NCBI RefSeq assembly: GCF_001274875.1
Contig: NZ_CP010899.1
Coordinates: 930,001 to 994,000 of the forward strand
Source of the DNA: Spiroplasma kunkelii CR2-3x
GTDB taxonomy: Bacteria; Bacillota_I; Bacilli_A; Mycoplasmatales; Mycoplasmataceae
Direction: 5' to 3'
DNA length: 64,000 nucleotides
Both the position numbers and the translations under genes were made by a program. Positions within the stretch are counted from its first letter, which is position 1. Every line of letters starts with the position of its first letter. The notes beneath the pieces were generated by a model. The model did no database searches and was not told the DNA's origin. It saw only the letters and a program-made list of their open reading frames with translations. This document shows positions 51,812 to 64,000 of this stretch, piece by piece.

Positions 51812-51943
51812 CTAATTCTTTCTAGTATTTAATGCTCAATGTTCATCAGTAATTTCATCGTGTGTAAGAATATATTTATTTTGTTTATTACATTTAAAGC
51901 AATAACCTCAATATCTTTTTTTAAAACATATTTTCTTTTTCAT
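51812..51943 (-). CDS. Small-gene operon, gene 1: 43-aa Cys-containing protein
   Basis: The product is MKKKICFKKRYWGYCFKCNK to HWALNTRKN. The CFKK..YCFKC cluster and a later His could bind zinc. It is preceded by AAAAGGAG and by the repeat-rich upstream region at 51966-52022. It is the first gene of the operon on the minus strand. Confidence 0.55.
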
Positions 51944-51965
51944 AGTTATTTTTAAATTCTCCTTT

Positions 51966-52022
51966 TTACAATTAACTACAAAGTACTACAATGTTCTACA
52001 TTTTGTAGTTACTTGTAGTATT
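51966..52022 (-). promoter_or_regulatory. Operator-like TACTACAA/TTGTAGTA repeats
   Basis: Four or more copies of an (A)CTACAA half-site occur in both orientations: AACTACAAAGTACTACAATG, TCTACA, TTTTGTAGTTACTTGTAGTA. This arrangement just ahead of the first operon gene looks like a binding array for a phage- or plasmid-type repressor. Confidence 0.5.
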
Positions 52023-52130
52023 AAGTACCTCCTCATCAAGTCCCCACTAGTAGATTAATTAAGAAATCCTTACCCAGTTCTTAAAAGTTATTTAACCTCT
52101 ACGCACACGATTTTATTTTTCTTCTTGCAA

Positions 52131-52211
52131 TTAATAGTTATGAATGCACCACTGTATGAAACTGCTTTGTGTTCCACATTTACTACATTTAATAAAAGTA
52201 TTTTTAGACAT
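52131..52211 (-). CDS. Possible 26-aa zinc-ribbon peptide
   Basis: MSKNTFIKCSKCGTQSSFIQ-WCIHNY has a CxxC knuckle plus a distal Cys and His. AAAAGGAG lies 10 nt upstream. A second frame (ATG at 52221, 44 codons) is also open behind the same site but with no spacing. The CxxC pattern favours the 26-aa reading. Confidence 0.35.
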   Translation of the reverse strand: MSKNTFIKCSKCGTQSSFIQWCIHNY

Positions 52212-52224
52212 ATTTTTTTCATCT

Positions 52225-52305
52225 CCTTTTAATGGTTGTTTTTAAATAAAAAAACAACTCTTGTTAAAGAGTTGTTTTTTGCCGCTTCATCGTACAGGAT
52301 GCCTA
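52225..52305 (-). mobile_element. ISLre2 5' leader fragment
   Basis: AACAACTCTTGTTAAAGAGTTGTT hairpin and GCTTCATCGTACAGGATG match the leader of the ISLre2 fragment at 21200-21270 and, inverted, 62505-62560. No transposase follows here on the minus strand. Confidence 0.55.
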
Positions 52306-52790
52306 TTCTATTTGCTCGCATTAAATTAACATTTAATAATAATTTTTTAGCAATGCCTTTTTTATGCAAATCAGTCATAATTTTATATCATTCATCGGTA
52401 CTAATTTTTGTTATTTGTTCAAAATTTAAACCATATTCAAACAACCATTTATCAACATATCCTTTATATTTTTTATTTAATCGTGGTGCTTTTTGTACCA
52501 ACTTTGGGCTTATTTTTTGTAAGTTTTTTTCAATTTTTAATAGATTGTTAATTTTTTCTAAATTAGAAATTTTAAAACCCTTAGAAAAATCATTACGTGC
52601 TAATTTACCAATTGTGTATAATAAAGTCTCATTATTTGCTTGTTTAGTAAAATCAAATATTAATTTATTAAATAAAATCTTTTTACCTGTTACTTGTTTA
52701 ACAACATCTTCTAAATTTTTAGCAGTTATTATTCCTAATTTTTCAAGTAATTTAGTTTCTTTTGCTAATTTTAAAACTTTTGTTATTCTA
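52306..52790 (-). pseudogene. Gene fragment between two ISLre2 pieces
   Basis: About 160 codons are open on the minus strand (RITKVLKLAKETKLLEKLGI ... ISPKLVQKAPRLNKKYKGYV ... WLFEYGLNFEQITKISTDEW ... LLNVNLMRANRIGI). There is no start at the right edge, where ISLre2 coding sequence begins, and the end runs into the ISLre2 leader. It is Lys/Leu-rich and helical. Probably a plasmid or phage protein truncated at both sides; not recognised. Confidence 0.5.
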
Positions 52791-52794
52791 GGTA

Positions 52795-53424
52795 GTATCA
52801 AAATTACCAAAAACAATTAAAACAGAATATGGAGATATTCCTTTGAAAAGAAGATTATATGTCAAATATGATGATAAGAAAAAAAATATAAATCGCTATC
52901 CTTTAGATGAGGAATTGGGTTTAAAAAAATACCAAAGAAATGAACAAAATTTAATAAATAAAATTACTTCATTTTTAGGTGATGGAAAAAGATATAAAGA
53001 TATTTTGCATACAATAGAAAATGCTAAAATTAGTGAAAAAACAATATCTAATATTTTTAAGAATGCCAATTTAGAAAAAATTAACTATATTAGCAATAAA
53101 AATAACAATAAAATTAAAATTACAAATAATGTTTTATATATTCAAATTGACGGAGCTTTTGTTCCTATGCGAGAAAATAAAAAAAGAGTTGAAAAGAAAA
53201 TATTTTTTTCAACTATGAATATTGGTATTGATGAAGAAAAATCAACTAAAACAAGAAAAGTAATTAAAAATAAAAAAGGTGTTTTTCAAATGATGGATAA
53301 AACTTCTAAAAATGAAAAATCTAGTTTTAATAATTTTATTGATAAAATTTTTAAATTAATTAATATATGAGAATATTTTTTGCTTTATTATTTTATAATA
53401 TTTATTTTTATAATTTTTACTTAA
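52795..53424 (+). mobile_element. ISLre2-family (UPF0236) transposase, middle part
   Basis: The frame runs LPKTIKTEYGDIPLKRRLYV, KYQRNEQNLINKITSFLGDG, ISEKTISNIFKNANLEKI and YIQIDGAFVPMRENK (the first catalytic Asp region of this family) and stops at 53424. The N-terminal part matches what would follow the fragment at 21183. The C-terminal catalytic part is missing; pieces of it are at 20751 and 62600. Confidence 0.7.
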
Positions 53425-53462
53425 AAAACTCTTTAATTTTGCTTGTAAATCAAACAAATTTA

Positions 53463-53642
53463 AATTAAGTATGGTGGTAAAAAATATAAAACAAAAGGAA
53501 AATCTGATAATAGTGGTCAATTAACTAATTTTAAGTCAATTTGAAACATTGAAAATAAATTTTCTAATGTTGGATGATTTGAAATGGATACTGTTGTTGG
53601 TAAAAAATCATCAATCTTCTCTTTTAAAATACTAAGAAAGTA
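53463..53642 (+). mobile_element. IS30-family transposase, middle fragment
   Basis: The plus-strand frame YGGKKYKTKGKSDNSGQL ... FSNVGWFEMDTVVGKKSS carries the first catalytic Asp of IS30-type transposases (EMDTVVG). It ends abruptly just before the rRNA terminator. Confidence 0.65.
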
Positions 53643-53650
53643 AAAATATT

Positions 53651-53677
53651 TTTAAAAAAGGTTTTGACCTTTTTTTA
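53651..53677 (-). terminator. rRNA operon terminator
   Basis: AAAAAAAGGT and ACCTTTTTT pair around CAAA with a T-run on the minus strand, directly after the 5S gene. Confidence 0.85.
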
Positions 53678-53678
53678 A

Positions 53679-53785
<107 letters not shown>

Positions 53786-53859
53786 TATATCTGAGGGAAA
53801 TTATCCGCTCAAAACTAGATAATAAACTGTCTAAAATTTGTAAATAAGCTCTCGCTTTT

Positions 53860-56772
<2,913 letters not shown>

Positions 56773-57047
56773 AGTTTTATAAATTATTTGACCTGATTTT
56801 AAATCAGTTTTTTGAGAATCTTTTACAAATATAACTGTGAAATTTTAGTTATTTTTTAAAAATAACAGAAATTTTGAATTATTGTTATTTTAATCAAGTG
56901 ATTAAAATAACTAGATGTCTATTATCTAGTTTTCAAAGAACAATTCCAATAACATTTACTTGTTATTGTCAGAGAAACTAATCTCTGAAAACTAAACATA
57001 ACGGTCATTAAAACTAGTTAATTACTATAAAGTATTAACTCCATAGA
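56773..57047. other. 16S-23S spacer without tRNA genes
   Basis: About 275 bp of AT-rich spacer with no tRNA-Ile or tRNA-Ala. AGTTTTCAAAGA-type boxes (56930, 56985) are processing or antitermination elements, and inverted stretches flank both rRNAs. Confidence 0.75.
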
Positions 57048-58566
<1,519 letters not shown>

Positions 58567-58680
58567 AATATCGTTTTTGTTCCTAGCTTTAATGACGAAT
58601 ATTCATTGATTAAATGATTATCTTTTGTTGTTATGTTTAGTTTTCAAAGATCGTTCTTGTGTCAGCAAAACATGTTTTAA

Positions 58681-58709
58681 ATTATACAAAATTATGCGTT
58701 TATTGTCAA
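58681..58709 (-). promoter_or_regulatory. rRNA operon promoter
   Basis: On the minus strand TTGACA (58709-58704) and TATAAT (58686-58681) are both exact consensus with a 17-nt spacer, about 120 nt upstream of 16S. Confidence 0.88.
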
Positions 58710-59101
58710 TAACTTTTGACTTTTTTTTCATATTTTTAGTATTGTTTTTTATAATGTAAGTAAGTATTTTATTTACAATTAAGTAATAAATTACTACTAA
58801 CTGACACCTTTATAAGTATATAAAATCCTCATTTTTTTGCAAGTGTTTTTAGCAAAAATATTAATTTTTTTTATAAAAAAATAATTACTTAAAAAAACCT
58901 TTTTTTAACCTCTTTTTCTTGAAATTATTGTTTTCCTTGCTATTAAATTTTAATTTATTTTTATAAAAAGCCACTTCAAAAGAAATGGCTAATTGGTATT
59001 AAGTTAATAATATATTAGGTAATGTTAGTTAAAACTGCTTAAATATGTAACACGGTCAGCAATTATATCGTTATAAAAATTCACAAAAAGCATTGTTATT
59101 T
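58710..59101. other. AT-rich intergenic, weak hairpin
   Basis: No gene is seen. At 58965-58991 AGCCACTT and AAATGGCT can pair and may terminate trmL transcription, though it is over 100 nt from the stop. An AT-rich upstream element of the rRNA promoter lies at 58710-58760. Confidence 0.4.
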
Positions 59102-59620
59102 TTATTTTAAAAAATCAGCCCCTTTTTGAATTTCAACTTTTGATAAACAAGGATAATCTCATTGCCGCATAATTTCATAACCAACAATCCCAACTGTATT
59201 AGCAACATTTAAACTACGGACTTTTTCTGACATTGGAATACGAAAAGTTCGTGATAAATGTTCTTTCAAAATTGTTGTTGGAGTACCAGTTGATTCACGC
59301 CCAAATAAAATAAAAACTTTTTCTTCCTTTGTAAAATCAATTGCACTATGTGGTTTTTGTGCATAACGAGTTGCACAATATAATTTAAGATTTGGATTTA
59401 ATTGTGAAAAATGATTTCAATCATTATATATTTCATAATCAGCAAACTCAACATAATTTGCACTACTGCGAGCAATAAATCGTTCATCAAAAATAAATCC
59501 AAATGGTTCAATTAAATGTAACTTAGCATTAATTGCAACACAAGTTCGCATAATGGCTCCAACATTTTGTGCAATTTCTGGTTCAAATAAAATAATGTTA
59601 ATTTTTTTTGTTGTCTTCAT
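59102..59620 (-). CDS. trmL: tRNA (cytidine(34)-2'-O)-methyltransferase TrmL
   Basis: The 172-residue SPOUT-type methylase has the family motifs NVGAIMRTC (near 19), HLIEPFGF, FGRESTGTP and the knotted SAM site IPMSEKVRSLNVANTVGIV. It methylates the wobble position of tRNA-Leu; tRNA-Leu(UAA) is encoded nearby. GGAGGAAAAG precedes the ATG. The ribosome site overlaps the end of the dead rdgB gene. Confidence 0.93.
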
Positions 59621-59629
59621 CTTTTCCTC

Positions 59630-60133
59630 CTAGTCATCATTTTTTAAACATTTGAAAAGCCTTTGATTTTCTCTTCTACAGTTAATTTAGCATAAGTTTG
59701 ACCAATTTCTGGTAAGAAAAAAAGCATCATAACCAAAAACATTATTACCAATTGTTTTTCAGTAATAAGACCTTTTGTTATTACTCGAAAATACCTTGTT
59801 TCGTTTGTTCTTGGATTAAGATAACATAAAAACACAAACTGCTTGTGCATCACGTTCTTCTAGTGAACGACATTTTTCAATTAATAAATTATTGATAATA
59901 TCCATAATATCCATAATTGGTTCTGCTCAAAAGCGAATATTAACACCAGGAAAATTTCCTAAACCAATAATTTCTAATCCAGAATCATCCGCTAATAATG
60001 GCTTATTTAACATTTTGCTTAAATAAACTATTAAATCTAACAATGATTTAACAATTATATTAATACCTTCAAACATTTCTTTAAATTCACGTACTTTGTT
60101 ATTATTACTAGTAACAATTTAAATTTCATTCAT
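59630..60133 (-). pseudogene. rdgB: Non-canonical purine NTP pyrophosphatase (rdgB), broken
   Basis: Recognisable family pieces occur in order: IVTSNNNKVREFKEMF, YLSKMLNKPLLADDSGLEII, FPGVNIRFW, NPRTNETRYF, GITKG-type VITKGLITEKQ, GYDAFFL and YAKLTVEEKIKGFS. A TAA stands at codon 5. The segment between SLLDL and YLSKM (normally ETG-TF-ENA) is deleted, and at least three frameshifts follow. This house-cleaning enzyme is lost here. Confidence 0.8.
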
Positions 60134-60210
60134 TTTTTATTTCGCCGCTTTTCTTAACTATATATATTGTATAATAAAATTAATAATCAGACAGAATGGA
60201 AGTCAGAAAT

Positions 60211-60999
60211 ATGATGAAATACCAAATTAAAGCAAAATTAAATTTAGGTATTACTAACAAAAATTATCAAAGTATTGATAATCTTTTTATACGTTATAGT
60301 AATCCTTTTACTAATTTATTCATTGATCATCAAAATGAAATTTTTGTTTTAGAACAAATTAAAAATGCCGATTTAACATTACCAATTGTAGATTATGGCT
60401 ATGATGGTGATCATTTCTTTTTGGTTACACCATACTACCCAACTTTACAATCACTTAGTACGGTTAAACTTACAAACCAAGTATTAAACCAAGTTGCTAC
60501 AATAATTAAACAATTATGAGAAAATAAAATTAATCCAAATAATCAAATTAAAACATTTAATCCTAAGCAATTTTTAATAACATTAAAAACAGCAATTTGT
60601 AAACAATTGGTAAATTTAGCTCCATATGAAGAGAAACTTGATTATTTAAAATTGCAACCAACAGAACTTGTTTTATGCCATAATGACTTAAATAATGGTA
60701 ATTTAGTTTTTTTAAACCAAAAGCTTTATTTAATTGATTTTGAATATGCTATGCTAAATGATAAATTTTTTGATATTGCTTCATTTGCTTCTGAAACATT
60801 AACAACAAAAGCTGAACGAGCTTATTGATTTAATCTTTTTAATTTAACATCACAACAACAAGAAAAAGTACTAGCATGAATGTATTACCAAAACATTCTA
60901 TGAATTTACTGAGCTAATTACATGTATGAACAGACAAAACAAAAAATTTTCTTAACAATTATTGATTTAAAATTAACTAATTTACAAAAAAATAATTAA
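60211..60999 (+). CDS. Choline kinase/aminoglycoside phosphotransferase-like protein
   Basis: The 262-residue protein has the kinase catalytic motifs LVLCHNDLNNGNLVF (HxDxxxxN type) and LIDFEYA (metal-binding Asp), as in LicA and ethanolamine or choline kinases. A thiamine kinase-like activity is also possible. ATG 60211 is chosen since GGAAG lies 8 nt upstream; ATG 60196 has no site. Three Trp near the end are TGA. Its stop shares bases with the convergent gene's stop. Confidence 0.75.
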
Positions 61000-61574
61000 G
61001 GTTCTTTCTTTGTTACCGATGAAGCAACTGGTAAATTATTGTTTTCTTTTTTATTAATAACTAATGACTCTGATTGTTTCTTACTTTTTTTTATTTGAAA
61101 ATATCCACGAAGATTACGCATTCATACGGTCATAAATGTACCAATAAAAATAGCAATTAAGAGAAAAAGAAATGATACTAAGCAACGATATAAAATCTTA
61201 TCTCATCCTCATCAATATCCAGTTAAATAAATTCCATATAACATTCAAGATAATGCAATAGTATAGGTAAACTGGTCAGCTTGATGAAAATAAAAATAAA
61301 ACCCTAAACAAGTTAATAAAAAAACACTAAAAACCATTGTTAAACCAAAACCAATTCCAATGCCAACATCATAATGGTAGACAAAACTTAAGTCAGGCGA
61401 AGTTAAAAAAAACAATAATAAAAATGGTCCTACAGCTTCAATGATTAAAAATAGAAGACTTTTTCAAAAAGCTGTGCGTGAAGCATGAAATTCTAAATCA
61501 TGTTGCATTTCTGGTGGTAAATGTTCTAAATTACTAGTAGACTTTTTTTTATTATCATTTTTAATGATTTTCAT
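60996..61574 (-). CDS. Membrane protein of unknown function (192 aa)
   Basis: Reading TGA as Trp gives 192 residues with about four spans (SLLFLIIEAVGPFLLLFF, DVGIGIGFGLTMVFSVFL, FTYTIALSWMLYGIYLTG, CLVSFLFLLIAIFIGTFM). The N-terminal EMQHDLEFHASRTAFWKS and a basic tail are cytoplasmic in appearance. GAGGAG lies upstream. It converges with the kinase gene with a 4-nt overlap (TTAA). Confidence 0.65.
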
Positions 61575-61652
61575 AACAATCACTAACTCCTCTTTTGCCT
61601 CTTATCTTTTTATTTTAACATAAAAAAATTGTTAAACTAACAATTAATATCA

Positions 61653-61726
61653 TGGAGCAGGTGAAGGGAATCGAACCCTCACAGTCAGCTTGGAAGGCTG
61701 AAGTTCTACCATTAAACTACACCTGC
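61653..61726 (-). tRNA. tRNA-Gly (UCC)
   Basis: Cloverleaf GCAGGTGTAGTTTAATGGTA...; anticodon loop CTTCCAA gives UCC; GGTTCGATTCC T-arm; CCA encoded. Last of seven minus-strand tRNAs. Confidence 0.93.
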
Positions 61727-61826
61727 ATTTTAATTTTAAATTTTATTCTAAACTACAGTAATATATACCACTGTAATATATATCACTGTATTAACATAAT
61801 GTCAATTTTTTTTAAAATAAAATAAA

Positions 61827-61914
61827 TGGTACCCGAGACCGGACTTGAACCGGTACAGTTGTAAAACCGACGGATTTTAAGTCCGTTGCGTCTACCTATT
61901 CCGCCACTCGGGCA
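61827..61914 (-). tRNA. tRNA-Leu (UAA)
   Basis: Starts TGCCCGAGTGGCGGAATAGG, anticodon in CTTAAAA gives UAA, long variable arm as expected for Leu, T-arm GGTTCAAGTCC, CCA encoded. Confidence 0.94.
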
Positions 61915-61928
61915 CATATTTTTATAAA

Positions 61929-62005
<77 letters not shown>

Positions 62006-62008
62006 CAA

Positions 62009-62083
62009 TGGCTGGGCTAGCTGGATTTGAACCAGCGCATGAAGGAGTCAAAGTCCTTTGCCTTACCGCTTGGCTATAGCCCA
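62009..62083 (-). tRNA. tRNA-Gln (UUG)
   Basis: Starts TGGGCTATAGCCAAGCGGTA, anticodon loop CTTTGAC gives UUG, T-arm GGTTCAAATCC, CCA encoded. Confidence 0.94.
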
Positions 62084-62098
62084 AAATATACATAAAGA

Positions 62099-62183
62099 TG
62101 GTGGAGGGGGAGGGATTCGAACCCCCGAACCCGAAGGAGCTGAGTTACAGTCAGATGTGTTTGGCCACTTCACTACCCCTCCA
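62099..62183 (-). tRNA. tRNA-Tyr (GUA)
   Basis: Starts TGGAGGGGTAGTGAAGTGGC, anticodon loop CTGTAAC gives GUA, long variable arm, T-arm GGTTCGAATCC, CCA encoded. Confidence 0.94.
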
Positions 62184-62188
62184 AAGAA

Positions 62189-62264
<76 letters not shown>

Positions 62265-62278
62265 AGGAATCATTAATA

Positions 62279-62353
62279 GTCGGGTATAACGAACTTGAAC
62301 CGCTGACCACCTGCTTGTAAAGCGGGCGCTCTACCAACTGAGCTAACACCCGA
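62279..62353 (-). tRNA. tRNA-Val (UAC)
   Basis: Starts TCGGGTGTTAGCTCAGTTGG, anticodon loop TTTACAA gives UAC, T-arm GGTTCAAGTTC. Unlike the other six, CCA is not encoded; the acceptor ends ACCCGA followed by CTA. First of the cluster. Confidence 0.88.
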
Positions 62354-62388
62354 TGACACAATATACTTATTGTGTTGAAACCTTTTTA

Positions 62389-62417
62389 ATTTTATATAAA
62401 ACAATAATTTTTGTCAA
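62389..62417 (-). promoter_or_regulatory. Promoter of the tRNA cluster
   Basis: On the minus strand TTGACA (62417-62412) and TAAAAT (62394-62389) are 17 nt apart, about 35 nt before tRNA-Val. Confidence 0.75.
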
Positions 62418-62499
62418 TTAAAATATTATTAATTTTATTTTTTTAAAAAGATTATATTATCTAAAATCACTATTATCTAAAATCACTAATAAAAATGGA

Positions 62500-62917
62500 T
62501 TTTATAATATTGCATCATGTACTATGAAGCAGTAAAAAACAACTCTTGTTAAATGGTTATTTTTTTTATTTGAAAATAATCCAACAATTTAATAGATATT
62601 TTGGTGGTATAACCCAACAGTAAATAGACTGGAAATAATAGACACTTTAACAAGTGATAGTCGTGATAAGTCAAAGGCTAATATTAGACCTTGTTTGGGA
62701 AATTTTACATCAAGACAATATTTTAAAAAAATTTTTTCAAATTAAATTAATGTTTGTATATGATTAATAAAATATATTTTTTTTGTTATGTTTAATTTTA
62801 TAATTTTGAAAATAAATATTAAAAATAATATTTTTATTTTGTTATTTTTTGTAATTATTGATTTTTATTTTTAATTTGTTATAATTTTATTAACTTTTTA
62901 TCGTTTAGTTTTACATT
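62500..62917 (+). mobile_element. Internally deleted ISLre2-family element
   Basis: The left end (GCATCATGTACTATGAAGC, then the AACAACTCTTGTTAA leader) is followed after about 60 bp by the transposase C-terminus (WWYNPTVNRLEIIDTLTSDS, RDKSKANIRPCLGNFTSRQY) and the 3' end also found at 20751-20983. Both ends are kept and the middle is gone, so it is a small non-autonomous derivative. Confidence 0.6.
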
Positions 62918-62923
62918 AGTATT

Positions 62924-63160
62924 TAATACATCTAAAATAGATTTTAATCTACTACGAATATTAATTAATGACTCATTTTGACCTAATTCTTTAGCACTTA
63001 TTCAATTTAAACACGGTCGGAGTTTATCATTTATAACATTAACTACTTAATTTATTTTTTGTTGACTAACATTATTAAAATCAGTTCCAGAAGGAAATAA
63101 TTTTCTAAATTCACGGTTAATTTTTTCAATTAATGGTTTTTGTTGTGATGCTGATAAACC
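62924..63160 (-). mobile_element. IS30-family transposase C-terminal fragment
   Basis: The minus-strand frame reads KPLIEKINREFRKLFPSGTD, FNNVSQQKIN, stop, VVNVINDKLRPCLNWISAKE, ending LKSILDVLNTN. It is a different IS30 lineage from the copy at 20234 judging by the sequence. One in-frame stop. Confidence 0.6.
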
Positions 63161-63375
63161 TAATCAGAAAGCATTAGTAGAAAGAATAAATAGAGATATA
63201 AGGCGATGATTATTTTTACAGAATATTAAATAAATTTATTAAAATTACTTAATAAATACTTTTTAGTATGATTAAATATGGTTAAATTAAGCTATATTTA
63301 TAAATTAATTTAATTTTTTCAAAAAAGAATTGCATTTATTTTAAATGATATTATTATCATATTAACAAGAGACAA
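63161..63375 (+). mobile_element. IS30-family 3' end, opposite orientation
   Basis: On the plus strand DKPNQKALVERINRDIRRWLFLQNIK and a stop at 63232 are followed by the common element end (TTAGTATGATTAAATATGG ... ATATTAACAAGAGAC). It is head-on to the fragment at 62924, so two copies recombined. Confidence 0.55.
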
Positions 63376-63434
63376 GACTTACTGCTTGAATATGCTTGAT
63401 GCATATTATTATAAAATCCATTTTAAAAATCTTA

Positions 63435-64000
63435 TTAATAAGGACGTTGCATATGGTCAGATGCTTTATATTGTGGAATATTAATCATATAACCATCTTC
63501 ACGACGTCATAATCCTTTAATTACTTTTGTAATTAGATAAATCATAAAGATTGTTCCAATTAATGTTGCAGTAAAATTTAAAATATTAGCGAAAATTGCT
63601 AGTCCATTTTCTCCTTTTTGGAATATACGACCAAATACTTCAATTAATTTTAATAACGCCGTAATAATTTGGATCACTAACATTATTGTTACTAAAATAG
63701 TATAAACAGTTGAAACGAAACGTAATCATTTTCCATAAGAAGTTTCAGCCATCATATTAGCAACAACTTTATTACTATAAAATCAAGGGACAAAAATTAA
63801 ACTTAAAACACTAACAACAGATAAAACTCCCATCATAATGGTAAAATTTTGTTTTGAGTCTCCAACTCAAGTTTTATCTGTTGCCTTGTTATAAAAAATC
63901 ATAATTGCAACAATACTAGCAAGAGATGATACTAATCAAGCAATCCCTAAATAACGGACAATAACAACGCGAACATTTTTTGTTGCTTTAACATCAGTAT
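63435..64000 (-). CDS. Membrane protein, C-terminal 188 residues (continues off window)
   Basis: Four membrane spans are visible (YLGIAWLVSSLASIVAIMIF, FTIMMGVLSVVSVLSLIFV, FVSTVYTILVTIMLVIQII, ILNFTATLIGTIFMIYLIT), with a short polar end (REDGYMINIPQYKASDHMQR). Several Trp are TGA. The 5' part lies beyond the window. Family not recognised. Confidence 0.6.

Noticed and set aside
52236-52820. 194-codon plus-strand frame antisense to the fragment at 52306
   Set aside because: The minus strand has the better codon pattern and runs through TGA Trp codons; the plus frame starts in the ISLre2 leader hairpin.

Overview
The window is about 64 kb of a very AT-rich mollicute chromosome. TGA is read as tryptophan throughout (genetic code 4) and TAA/TAG are the stops. 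Remnants of SpV1-type plectroviruses, many broken insertion sequences and characteristic surface-protein signal peptides point to a Spiroplasma of the S. citri group. That placement is an inference from gene content; no database was searched.

Housekeeping islands, from left to right. There is a CAAX-type membrane protease (1.3-2.2 kb) and an ABC exporter with a frameshifted permease (9.9-11.6 kb). A membrane protein, mtnN and a nadD-HD fusion follow (11.7-14.4 kb). A TPP riboswitch precedes a thiT-like thiamine transporter (15.3-16.5 kb), then tkt and an MFS-like protein (16.5-20.1 kb). groS-groL follows a degenerate CIRCE operator (22.2-24.2 kb). A formate/nitrite channel leads into an xseA-xseB-unknown-dxs-aminopeptidase run (24.9-32.1 kb). 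mnmA and recD2 lie at 39.0-42.3 kb. A single rRNA operon (5S-23S-16S on the minus strand, no spacer tRNA) fills 53.7-58.6 kb. trmL, a dead rdgB, a kinase-like gene and a seven-tRNA minus-strand cluster complete the right side.

Accessory islands lie between them. Plectrovirus material occurs in at least five pieces (1-0.44, 2.3-7.8, 20.6, 33.5-34.1 and 43.2-45.9 kb). No copy is complete: several are joined internally by deletions, and only the large adhesin-like gene, two membrane genes and the small coat-region genes look intact. IS30-family, ISLre2-family, IS3-family and rve-type transposases are all present as fragments or frameshifted copies. A tailed-phage layer (35.9-38.0 and 49.2-52.2 kb) holds an apparent TerS/TerL chimera and a tight minus-strand operon of small proteins that includes a pentapeptide-repeat protein behind a repeat-rich promoter region.

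The most interesting items are these. (1) A lipoprotein gene sits convergent to the plectrovirus adhesin-like gene and shares its terminator; its surface part is an approximately 243-bp, nearly identical copy of adhesin sequence, and a diverged relative of the domain occurs in a second lipoprotein 25 kb away. This suggests a superinfection-exclusion or decoy system. (2) A membrane-anchored zinc metallopeptidase has the HExxH plus EFFAE arrangement of anthrax-lethal-factor-like enzymes. (3) There is an undescribed small-protein operon with a pentapeptide-repeat member. (4) There are two small inverted-repeat elements of MITE type.
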